Shown here piece by piece: positions 56,887 to 63,516 of a stretch of DNA of 64,000 nucleotides; within the stretch, counting starts at the first letter, position 1; every line of letters begins with the position of its first letter. The notes under the pieces are model-generated. The model was given only the letters and a program-made list of their open reading frames with translations. It did not search any database and was not told where the DNA came from. The position numbers were made by a program, and so were the translations under genes. Source of the DNA: Desulfovibrionaceae bacterium (GTDB taxonomy: Bacteria > Desulfobacterota > Desulfovibrionia > Desulfovibrionales > Desulfovibrionaceae); the NCBI GenBank assembly GCA_031082225.1, contig JAVHLG010000008.1, positions 9,702-73,701 of the forward strand. The letters run 5' to 3'.

Positions 56887-57828
56887 TTAGGATATGAAAA
56901 TTGAGTCTGTGGAAATGATTTCGTATATACGCCTTACTTCTGAGGCATATCTACTGCAAGGGTTGTATTTCATAGAAACATCGTATAGTAAATTATTGAT
57001 GTCAGATTCATCGCAATTCTGTGTATTTTTGATCTGATTGTAAATTTTTACGATCATTTTTGCCGCAATACGAACGCTGGTTTCGTCAGAGATACATTTA
57101 TTTGTTTTTATCTGCATAACGCCTACCGTTGATTCTGTAAATAGAACCTTAAATTTTTCAATAAGCCTGAATAAAAACGGTCTATTGAAATTTTCGTAAA
57201 TCATAATGGCGTATATTAGTGATTTCAAATGTTCATGGTCAGTAGATTTGTCAATAATATTTTTGTATTTAGTGCGAAATTTTCGATGCATAAAATTAAT
57301 GTAAGATGCGGCTTTCGCAGAGTTATTTTTGTCACTAATTTGTAGTTTATTGAGTAAAGAGTAAATAAATAAAACAACTATGAGCCATACTTCAGATATT
57401 ATGTCTGATTTTGTAGGGTAAAAATACTCTCTGTCGAGTAATATTTTTTCGTAAATAAATAATGAAAGTAAAACAGATGAAATCATTACTGCTAGTTGGA
57501 ATGTCCAGTTTAGCAGTCGAAACTTACCAGTAAAATAGTAAAGCATAATCCTTATTAAATAATAGTAGACTACGATTGTCCACATCATGAAGATGTACTG
57601 GTCAAAGTTTATATGATACAAAAGTAAAGCAGTGAGGATTAGGCACAAGGCAGGAGCTGCAACCCTGAAAACAAAATTATAAGCAATGTAAGAATTAGTT
57701 TGAGAAAATAGTGTTATTTCTTCGTATTCTCCAAGTTTTGATGAATGTTTTCCAATCAAATTGACAATAAAAAAATATAAAACTGCAAAAGAAACATGAA
57801 CCAAGCATGATTCGGCATTGTAGTTCAT
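56887..57828 (-). CDS. AT-rich membrane protein with lysozyme-like C-terminal domain
   Basis: 313 residues, strongly AT-rich, unlike the core genes, so horizontally acquired. About five membrane helices fill residues 9-160 (YIAYNFVFRVAAPALCLIL, IFMMWTIVVYYYLIRIMLYY, LLNWTFQLAVMISSVLL, VWLIVVLFIYSLL). The C-terminal half resembles a lytic transglycosylase/lysozyme fold: possible catalytic E212 (IMIYENFNRP), then STVGVMQIKT at 233-242 (compare the GxMQ motif), then YNPCSRYASEVRRIY at 288-302 (compare the YN...YA..V...Y end). The weak ribosome site leaves the start uncertain. It might cut peptidoglycan, or be an immunity or defence effector; I do not recognise a named family. Confidence 0.6.
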   Translation of the reverse strand: MNYNAESCLVHVSFAVLYFFIVNLIGKHSSKLGEYEEITLFSQTNSYIAYNFVFRVAAPALCLILTALLLYHINFDQYIFMMWTIVVYYYLIRIMLYYFTGKFRLLNWTFQLAVMISSVLLSLFIYEKILLDREYFYPTKSDIISEVWLIVVLFIYSLLNKLQISDKNNSAKAASYINFMHRKFRTKYKNIIDKSTDHEHLKSLIYAIMIYENFNRPFLFRLIEKFKVLFTESTVGVMQIKTNKCISDETSVRIAAKMIVKIYNQIKNTQNCDESDINNLLYDVSMKYNPCSRYASEVRRIYEIISTDSIFIS

Positions 57829-57916
57829 AGTTATTGTTTATGCTGTGTGGTTAGTCGTTTTAAGCGTTTTGAGTTGTATGGAGTTGTAAGTAAAAACTAT
57901 CAAGAGTTTGTGTTTT

Positions 57917-58109
57917 CGAACGTGGCGTCAGCCTCATCCGCGCCTGGCGCGCGCATCTCGGCCTGACCCAGGACGAGGTGGCCCGCCGCATGGGCGTCAC
58001 CCGCCAGGCCTATCTCCAGATGGAATCCCTGGCCGCCAAGCCCCGCGTGGCCACGCTCAAAAAGATCGCCGCCACCATGGGCGTGGCCTGGGAACAGCTT
58101 CGGGCATGA
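57917..58109 (+). pseudogene. Truncated duplicate of the XRE antitoxin gene
   Basis: Copy of the last 193 bases of the antitoxin gene at 59633-59974 (59782-59974), offset exactly 1865 bases. By eye it has about six differences. It still encodes ERGVSLIRAWRAHLGLTQDE and on to WEQLRA and stop, but no start codon or promoter comes with it; AT-rich sequence ends abruptly at its left edge. It continues past the stop as aaaaagggccgcc like the original. Confidence 0.85.
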
Positions 58110-58116
58110 AAAAGGG

Positions 58117-58172
58117 CCGCCGCCATGGGCGTGGCCTGGGAGTAACTCCTAGCATAAAAAAGGCTGCCCCGG
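58117..58172 (+). repeat. Second, decayed copy of the antitoxin gene end
   Basis: GCCATGGGCGTGGCCTGGGA followed by a degenerated region (gtaactcctagcat), then AAAAAAGGCTGCCCCGG. It matches the final codons and start of the terminator of the antitoxin gene. It follows the first copy directly, so the gene end exists three times in the island. Confidence 0.65.
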
Positions 58173-58210
58173 GTGGTGAGGCCCAGTGCTGTAGACACCT
58201 TCATGGGGCG

Positions 58211-59140
58211 CTAAGGAAGCTTGTTCCCGGAGAGCGAGAACCGCTCTATTGTCAAAGGATTGAAGGTATTTGCATGCTTTTTTATGACTTGAAATATGTG
58301 TTTTGAGTATTCAGATAGCTGTGGAGTGAGAAAAAGATGTAATTTTTCAATACAATTTGCGTCGTTTTCTCCAGTCATTATACAACAATATGCATATAAA
58401 ATTGCATTGCTTGCACGCAAATCATCGTCATTGTATTCCTTTGACTGTTCAAGTCGTTCGTCGATAGCCGTGAGTTGTCTTTTGTAGTGGTCAGGATACT
58501 CCCCGATGTTGTCGATTCGCCAAGTTTCGTTTTCAAAAACAGCAATTCGATTCAAGTTAAGGCCTGCAAACATGCCAGGATGTGTTGTTTTGTAAATAAC
58601 TTGCCCATCAGGACCTGTAAATGTATATTCTATGAGTTGAGTGTCTCCGAGTATGAACGCATTATTCCCAATACTAGCGTCGAATGAAAAAATTTCATAC
58701 CCATTCGTGTCAATGAGAGAGCAAAGAATAAACGAATCTTTGTGCTTTGTAAGCATATGATTGTTGAATCCAAAGTATCTGTCAATGGCTGAAACAATCG
58801 CTATCGAGTCGTCTCCTTTGATTGGAAAATCAATGGCGACGGCGGTAATTCCGCCATAGAAAGGAAGATTGTACTTCGGATCACCTCGTTCGGTTTTGAA
58901 TAGTTGATTTTTCCCAATAGTGGCTATGTCATATTCGTCTGTGTAGTGAATCTTTACGCCATGAAACATGATCACGTCATTTTTTGAAAGAGAAATGTTT
59001 TTTGTTGGTTTTTTTAAGAATTCACTGACGTTTTTGATGTCCATCGCAAAAACTTCGTGTGCACTGAAAGCAAAACAAAGCAAAAATATACCAAGAATGG
59101 CGTATGTGAGAGTTTTTGTATAGTGTCTTTTGCATAACAT
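58211..59140 (-). CDS. AT-rich secreted protein, unknown
   Basis: 309 residues from ATG 59140, which has AAGGAG with eight-base spacing; starts at 59146 and 59188 are less likely. Signal peptide TYAILGIFLLCFAFSAHEVFA, cleaved near VFA-MD. The mature protein is about 280 residues, mixed alpha/beta (IMFHGVKIHYTDEYDIATIG, IKGDDSIAIVSAIDRYFGFN, a helical C-terminus) with a few cysteines (YAYCCIMTGENDANC). No family recognised. Base composition matches the other AT-rich gene. It is bounded by the antitoxin gene copies, so it looks like cargo. Confidence 0.65.
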   Translation of the reverse strand: MLCKRHYTKTLTYAILGIFLLCFAFSAHEVFAMDIKNVSEFLKKPTKNISLSKNDVIMFHGVKIHYTDEYDIATIGKNQLFKTERGDPKYNLPFYGGITAVAIDFPIKGDDSIAIVSAIDRYFGFNNHMLTKHKDSFILCSLIDTNGYEIFSFDASIGNNAFILGDTQLIEYTFTGPDGQVIYKTTHPGMFAGLNLNRIAVFENETWRIDNIGEYPDHYKRQLTAIDERLEQSKEYNDDDLRASNAILYAYCCIMTGENDANCIEKLHLFLTPQLSEYSKHIFQVIKKHANTFNPLTIERFSLSGNKLP

Positions 59141-59146
59141 TGACAT

Positions 59147-59391
59147 ATCTCCTTTTTTGTGTGCGCAATAGTTGCTTTTGGAAAGCAAAATTATCTAAGT
59201 TTTTGTAAAGATAGTATTTGCCAAGAAGACGAGTTCCACGTTGAAGCTCTTGCCGTGTATCTCTATGTATTCACTATCAATAATCGTTCTCGTCATGACT
59301 ATTATTTGAGTGTAACTTCAACAATATAAGCGACATTGTTTGTTGGCAAGAAAAGTTTGACTGTTTTCTTGCTTTTTCTTACCTTCTCACC
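59147..59391. other. AT-rich spacer before the RelE/XRE pair
   Basis: About 245 AT-rich bases. An inverted repeat AACAAT (59320-59325) / ATTGTT (59335-59340) lies some 50 bases before the toxin start and may be its operator. No gene is seen. Confidence 0.35.
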
Positions 59392-59649
59392 GTGAACGAA
59401 ATCGAGTGGACCGCCAAGGCCCGCAAGCAATTCCGCCGCATCGACGCCGAACAGCGCGTAACCATTCGCGAAGCCGTCGGCGCGCTGGCGCAGTGGCCCC
59501 AGTGCGGAAACATCAAAGCCCTGGTCGGACGGGACGGCTACCGCCTGCGGGTGGGCCGGTATCGAGTCCTCTTTACCGTGAACACCAGAAATATTCCAGT
59601 GGTTATCCGCATTGAGGAGGTCAAAAAACGTGATGACCGCACATACTGA
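59392..59649 (+). CDS. RelE/HigB-type toxin
   Basis: 85 residues, GTG start at 59392. RelE/ParE fold: EIEWTAKARKQFRRIDAEQR, ALAQWPQCGNIKALVGRDGY, RLRVGRYRVLFTV, VIRIEEVKKRDDRTY with the typical terminal Arg/Tyr. Such toxins mostly cut mRNA at the ribosome. The toxin gene comes first and overlaps the antitoxin gene by 17 bases, the HigBA-like order. The sequence is GC-rich like the core genome, in contrast to the adjacent AT-rich genes. Confidence 0.85.
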   Translation: MNEIEWTAKARKQFRRIDAEQRVTIREAVGALAQWPQCGNIKALVGRDGYRLRVGRYRVLFTVNTRNIPVVIRIEEVKKRDDRTY

Positions 59650-59974
59650 CCACCATATCCTGAAGGCCCCGGACGGCACGCCCCTCTATGTAGTGGTCCC
59701 GTGGGACGACTACGAGGAACACTTCGGCGGCAGGTCGGACGACGAAGTCACCATCCCCCACGCCGTGATCGTCATCGAGGACGAACGCGGCGTCAGCCTC
59801 ATCCGCGCCTGGCGCGAGCATCTCGGCCTGACCCAGGACGAGGTGGCCCGCCGCATGGGCGTCACCCGCCAGGCCTATCTGCAGATGGAATCCCTGGCCG
59901 CCAAGCCCCGCGTGGCCACGCTCAAAAAGATCGCCGCCGCCATGGGCGTGACCTGGGAACAGCTCCGGGCATGA
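59633..59974 (+). CDS. XRE-family antitoxin
   Basis: 113 residues from ATG 59633 (GTG 59630 also possible) after GGAGG. The N-terminal half (LKAPDGTPLYVVVPWDDYEE) is the toxin-binding type seen with RelE partners, and the C-terminal half is a helix-turn-helix (LGLTQDEVARRMGVTRQAYL). It neutralises the toxin and likely represses the operon. Its last 193 bases are duplicated at 57917-58109, with a third decayed end at 58117-58172. Confidence 0.88.
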   Translation: MTAHTDHHILKAPDGTPLYVVVPWDDYEEHFGGRSDDEVTIPHAVIVIEDERGVSLIRAWREHLGLTQDEVARRMGVTRQAYLQMESLAAKPRVATLKKIAAAMGVTWEQLRA

Positions 59975-59977
59975 AAA

Positions 59978-60004
59978 AGGGCCGCCCCGGAGTGGGGTGG
60001 CCCT
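59978..60004 (+). terminator. Hairpin after the antitoxin gene (right island boundary)
   Basis: AGGGCCGCCCC...GGGGTGGCCCT, the same stem as the acs terminator at 56858-56885 with two loop changes. It lacks the T-run. Together the two form direct repeats around the island. Confidence 0.65.
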
Positions 60005-60152
60005 GTGTGATTCAGCCTATGGGCATGTTCCGCGTCAGGCGCGGCGTGTGACGTGTGCAGCGGCCGCCCGGGGTAACTGCCCGGAGTGACCGCCCGGCGC
60101 GACCATGCTTTGCGACCCTGCCGCGCGGTTCTCCCAGACCATCCGACCCGCA

Positions 60153-61379
60153 TCATCCCTTCGGCGGCACGTCCGCATCCCCGGGCCGGGGCTTGGTCGC
60201 GTCCTCGGCCGCCGTCTCGGCCGCACTCGCAGCCGTCGTCCCGGCCGCAGTCCTGGCCTCAGTCGCAGTTCCACCCGCAGTCTCAGCCTTACCCGCAGCC
60301 GCACCCGCAGCATCAGTCCCACCCGCAGCATCAGCTCCACCCGCAGCAGCAGCTCCACCCGCAGCAGCAGCATCACCAGCCACCGCCGTCTCAGGCCCGG
60401 CCTTGGCCGGACTTCCCGGCACCCACCACCGCGCCGCCGCGCGCTTTTCCTCCGCGCCGGGCGTGGCCCGGGTCTTCATCATCGAAACCAGCACGGAACA
60501 GGCGATGATGCAAGCCGTGGCCGCAAGGGCCAGTTCCGTGGAGATCACCTTGCCGTCGTACCAGGCGTTCACGATCATCTTCACCCCCACCAGCACCAGC
60601 ACCAGCGACAGGCCGTATTTGAGGTAGTGGAAGCGGTGAATGATCCCGGCCAGGGCGAAATACAGCGCCCGAAGCCCCAGGATGGCGAAGACGTTGGAGG
60701 TATAGATGATAAACGGGTCGGTGCTGATGGCGAAGATGGCCGGGATGGAGTCCAGGGCGAAGACCACGTCCGTGATCTCGACGAGCGCCAGCACGATGAG
60801 AAGCGGCGTGATGTACGTCACCCCGTTTCGCCGCACAAAGAACTTCCGCTCCTCGAAGCCCTCGGTCACCCGGAAGTGGCGGCGCATGAACCGGTTGATG
60901 CGGTTTTTGGCGATGTCCGGCTCCTGGCCCACGGCCACCAGCATCTTGATCCCCGTGAACACCAAAAAGGCCCCGAACACGTAGATGACCCAGTGGAAGG
61001 CCGCCAGGATGGCCGCCCCGGCCAGAATGAGCGACCCGCGCAACACCAGCGCGCCCAGGATGCCCCAGAACAGAACCGTGTGCTGGCTGCGGCGCGGCAC
61101 GGAAAAGTGCAGGAAAATCAGCACGAACACGAAAATGTTGTCGATGGACAGGCTTTTTTCGATGAGGTAGCCGGTGAGATATTCCTTCCCGGCCTGCGGC
61201 CCGAGAAAATGGTAGACGCCCGCGCCGAAGGACAGGGCCAGGACCACATAGCCCAGGCTCAGAAGCAGCGCCTCGCGCACGCCGATCTCGCGCCCCTTGC
61301 GGTGCAGCACGCCCAGGTCCAGGGCCAGAAGCGCCAGGACCAACAGATTGAAGCCTATCCACATCCAGGCCGTTCCCAC
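60153..61379 (-). CDS. TerC/Alx-family membrane metal exporter
   Basis: 408 residues from GTG 61379, seven bases after GGAG; the track ATG 61469 adds 30 unsupported residues. TerC fold with about nine membrane segments and the acidic residues of the family in SLSIDNIFVF and EITDVVFALDSIPAIFA. TerC/Alx proteins export manganese, also loading exoenzymes. The C-terminal about 95 residues are a low-complexity Ala/Gly/Thr tail (AAAGGAAAAGGADAAGGTDA). It lies downstream of the Tim44-domain gene, which is headed by a manganese riboswitch, in line with a role in manganese homeostasis. Confidence 0.88.
   Translation of the reverse strand: MGTAWMWIGFNLLVLALLALDLGVLHRKGREIGVREALLLSLGYVVLALSFGAGVYHFLGPQAGKEYLTGYLIEKSLSIDNIFVFVLIFLHFSVPRRSQHTVLFWGILGALVLRGSLILAGAAILAAFHWVIYVFGAFLVFTGIKMLVAVGQEPDIAKNRINRFMRRHFRVTEGFEERKFFVRRNGVTYITPLLIVLALVEITDVVFALDSIPAIFAISTDPFIIYTSNVFAILGLRALYFALAGIIHRFHYLKYGLSLVLVLVGVKMIVNAWYDGKVISTELALAATACIIACSVLVSMMKTRATPGAEEKRAAARWWVPGSPAKAGPETAVAGDAAAAGGAAAAGGADAAGGTDAAGAAAGKAETAGGTATEARTAAGTTAASAAETAAEDATKPRPGDADVPPKG
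60178..60375 (+). repeat. Degenerate tandem repeats coding for the TerC tail
   Basis: Imperfect 15- to 18-base units around CCCACCCGCAGCATCAG and CTCCACCCGCAGCAGCAG, clearest at 60290-60375. Period is a multiple of three, so they expand the Ala/Gly tail without frameshift. Confidence 0.75.
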
Positions 61380-61977
61380 GTCGCGTCTCCGGATCGGTTC
61401 CGGGAACCGATCATTGGGATTGAAGGGTGAAACCCTGTCGTCGGGCGTCGCAGGCCGTGTCCGGGGCAAGGCATACCGCCGTGGCCGCCGTCGCTGCGGT
61501 CGCCGCCGTTGCCGGGCCGGGGCATCGCCCGGACCGGGGAGCGGGCGGCCCGCTCAGATGACGTCGCGCCGTCGCCGCACCGTGACTGGCGAGACGGCCC
61601 ATGCCGCCGTCTCGCCAGACGTTCCGTAGGGCTGGGGCGGGCGGCCCTCTCTGATGACGTCGCCGTCCTGGCCGTCGTCGCAGGCCGGGCCGGGGCAAGG
61701 GGGCATGCCGCCGTCCCGGTCGCCGTCTGGCGTCATGCGCCGCCAAGACTCCCGCAACCGGGCGGCCGGGCAGGGACTCCCGCATGGTCTTTTGTGCGGG
61801 AGCCCCTGTTTCGTCGCAGCCAGGGGCATGGCCCGAAAGGGCGCAGCCGCGCCCGGGACAAGGCGTCGTCAGGGACTGCTGGCTCTTCCTGATGGCGTCG
61901 CGCCGGACATGGTCATCCGCCGGACGCCCGCGACGATGCGACCCGTTCGGCCCGGCTCTCTCTGATGGCGTCGCGCC
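61380..61977. other. Repeat-rich spacer between Tim44-domain and TerC genes
   Basis: About 600 bases, very GC-rich. A repeated word GATGACGTCGC / GATGGCGTCGC occurs near 61557, 61652, 61893 and 61966. The longer unit GGGCGGCCC-CTC--ATGACGTCGC occurs at about 61544 and 61638; another repeat GTCGCAGGCCG..CCGGGGCAAGG occurs near 61446 and 61677. A perfect 13-base hairpin CTGGCGAGACGGC / GCCGTCTCGCCAG lies at 61586-61618 (loop of seven). No gene is credible. Confidence 0.5.
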
Positions 61978-63000
61978 TCACATGGCCAGTTGCTGGATGC
62001 CCTCCAGGGTCCAGGACGGCCTGGGGGCCTTTTCGTCGCGGCTGATGCGCCAGACCTCGCGGACCTGGCTGGGGTTTCCGGCGGATTGGTCCTCGCGCAA
62101 AAGCACATCGAAAAAGACCGTGATCACGGTCTGCCCGCCCTGCGAAGCGGCCTCGAGCACCCGGGCCTCAACCATGAGGATTTCGGTCTTGCCCGGGGCC
62201 GGGTCTTCCTCGGCCTGCCGGGCGATCTCGGAAAACACCTCGGGGCTGGTGAACTGCCGGATGTCGTCCAGGTCGCGCGTATCCCAGGAGGCCTGCAACC
62301 GGGCGTACAGGGCCTTGACCCCGGCCAGGAATTCGGCCTCATCCATGCCTGCGGGCATGATCGGACGTGAAGCCGTGTCACCCAGATCCTGGCCCGGGGG
62401 CGTGGCGTGCAGCGCGCCCCAGCCGTCCGGCGTTCTGTCGGGGCCAGGGGCGCCGTATTGTGGGGTGGCGTAGGCAAAGCGCTCGCCGCCGGACGCGGCC
62501 TGCCCCGTGCGGGCCGTTTTGCGCCCCGCAAAGAGCCGGAAGAGCAGATACGCGCCGCCGCCAAGGAGCAGGATCTCCAGGATGCCGATGCCGCCGCCCA
62601 GGCCGCCGCCGGACAGCATGGAGCCGATGAGCCCGCCCATGAGCAGGCCGCCGAACATGCCGCCCATGCCGCCGAACATGCCGGGCCGGGCAGCGGGTGC
62701 GCCGGGTGCGCCGGGGGCGGCCTGACCGCCTGGCTGGTTGGGGGCGGCCTGCTGGTTGACGGTCGAGGTGTTGCGATCCGGCGCGGTGGGCTTGTCGTAG
62801 GGCTTGGAATAGGTGTCGCGGCTGCCGAAGGACTTGCCGCCGCCCACGCGCTTGGCCTCGGCCAGGTCCACGGCCATGATGAGCATGGCCAGGGTCAGAA
62901 GCGGGGCGGCGATGCGGCGCAGGACTGTCGCGAGGGCAGAGCCGCGCACAAGACGGGCGGCGGCAACGGGGGTTGCGGGGCATGGCGGATGGTGATGCAT
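61978..63000 (-). CDS. Tim44-like domain protein
   Basis: 340 residues from ATG 63000 (GGAGG six bases upstream; the track start at 63069 lies within the riboswitch). A first hydrophobic segment (LLTLAMLIMAVDLAEA) is a signal or anchor. A Gly/Met-rich low-complexity region (MFGGMGGMFGGLLMGGLIG) merges into a second membrane stretch (GILEILLLGGGAYLLFRLF), then a C-terminal Tim44/MRPL45 domain (AEFLAGVKALYARLQASWDT to REVWRISRDEKAPRPSWTL). Bacterial versions are of unclear role, perhaps scaffolds at the membrane. It is controlled by the upstream manganese riboswitch and precedes terC. Confidence 0.88.
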   Translation of the reverse strand: MHHHPPCPATPVAAARLVRGSALATVLRRIAAPLLTLAMLIMAVDLAEAKRVGGGKSFGSRDTYSKPYDKPTAPDRNTSTVNQQAAPNQPGGQAAPGAPGAPAARPGMFGGMGGMFGGLLMGGLIGSMLSGGGLGGGIGILEILLLGGGAYLLFRLFAGRKTARTGQAASGGERFAYATPQYGAPGPDRTPDGWGALHATPPGQDLGDTASRPIMPAGMDEAEFLAGVKALYARLQASWDTRDLDDIRQFTSPEVFSEIARQAEEDPAPGKTEILMVEARVLEAASQGGQTVITVFFDVLLREDQSAGNPSQVREVWRISRDEKAPRPSWTLEGIQQLAM

Positions 63001-63033
63001 GGAAGCCTCCAGTGTGGTTGTGCCGGAGGTCCC

Positions 63034-63082
63034 AAAAAAGAAAACGAGACTTCCGGCATGATTGCTCATGCAGAAGGTCTCG
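63034..63082 (-). terminator. Riboswitch-controlled terminator
   Basis: On the minus strand CGAGAC (63082-63077) pairs with GTCTCG (63050-63045), with inner stem GCATGA-GCAA-TCATGC, followed by TTTTCTTTTTT (63044-63034). CGAGAC also belongs to the conserved aptamer block, so folded aptamer and terminator exclude each other. Confidence 0.8.
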
Positions 63083-63172
63083 CTCGCCGACTGGCGTCGA
63101 CGGCAAGGCCAAGCGTCGGTGAGACGCAGTGCTGTTGACCTTGCCCGAAAGAGCTACTCCCCTTCAAGGAGC
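63045..63172 (-). promoter_or_regulatory. yybP-ykoY (manganese) riboswitch
   Basis: Read on the minus strand the leader contains the two nearly invariant blocks of this class: AAGGGGAGTAGC (63164-63153) and, about 70 bases on, AGCGAGACCTT (63084-63074), whose AAGG/CCTT ends close the P1 stem. Between them is GTCAACA (63139-63133), also typical. The aptamer senses Mn2+ and usually turns genes on. The second block overlaps the 5' arm of a terminator hairpin, giving a clear switch. Downstream genes encode a Tim44-like protein and TerC, the latter a known manganese riboswitch client family. Confidence 0.85.
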
Positions 63173-63176
63173 TTTC

Positions 63177-63204
63177 AGGATACCCACTTTATCCTCAGTG
63201 TCAA
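63177..63204 (-). promoter_or_regulatory. Promoter of the manganese riboswitch transcript
   Basis: Minus strand TTGACA (63204-63199), 16-base spacer, TATCCT (63182-63177). Transcription would begin near 63170, just at the aptamer. Confidence 0.7.
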
Positions 63205-63332
63205 GGGGCCATGCCCATGGAGACAGCTCCGGGGGACGCACAAAAGCGCGCCTCCCGGGGACGAACGCGGCTATCGGATGGACGTCTTGTGTGTGCGGAT
63301 GTCGGGGCGGGCCGTATTTCCGGCAATCCGAC

Positions 63333-63387
63333 AGCCCCGGTCCAGCCCCGGTCCAGCCCCGGTTTAGTCCCGGTCCAGCCCCGGTTC
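63333..63387. repeat. Five 11-base tandem repeats
   Basis: Units AGCCCCGGTCC, same, AGCCCCGGTTT, AGTCCCGGTCC, AGCCCCGGTTC. The 11-base period does not keep a reading frame; it lies between the AOR-family gene end and the riboswitch promoter. Confidence 0.85.
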
Positions 63388-63516
63388 CGGCGGCTGGGGC
63401 CGACCTGCTCCCCCTGCCCGCCGTCTCGCCTCTTCGGGCGTGCCTCCCGGGCCGGTCTCGGTCCATCCCCGGGCGGACGGATCGTCTCCGTCCGCCCGGG
63501 GGCCGGAAGGCCGTGG

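Larger units (their letters stand above)
63001..63516. other. Upstream region of the Tim44-TerC unit
   Basis: 516 bases between the AOR-family gene and the Tim44-domain gene, both on the minus strand. It contains the yybP-ykoY riboswitch, its terminator and its promoter (63034-63204), then an 11-base tandem repeat (63333-63387). No coding gene is seen. Confidence 0.6.

Noticed and set aside
63333-63387. Possible CRISPR array
   Set aside because: Units are directly tandem at 11 bases without spacers.
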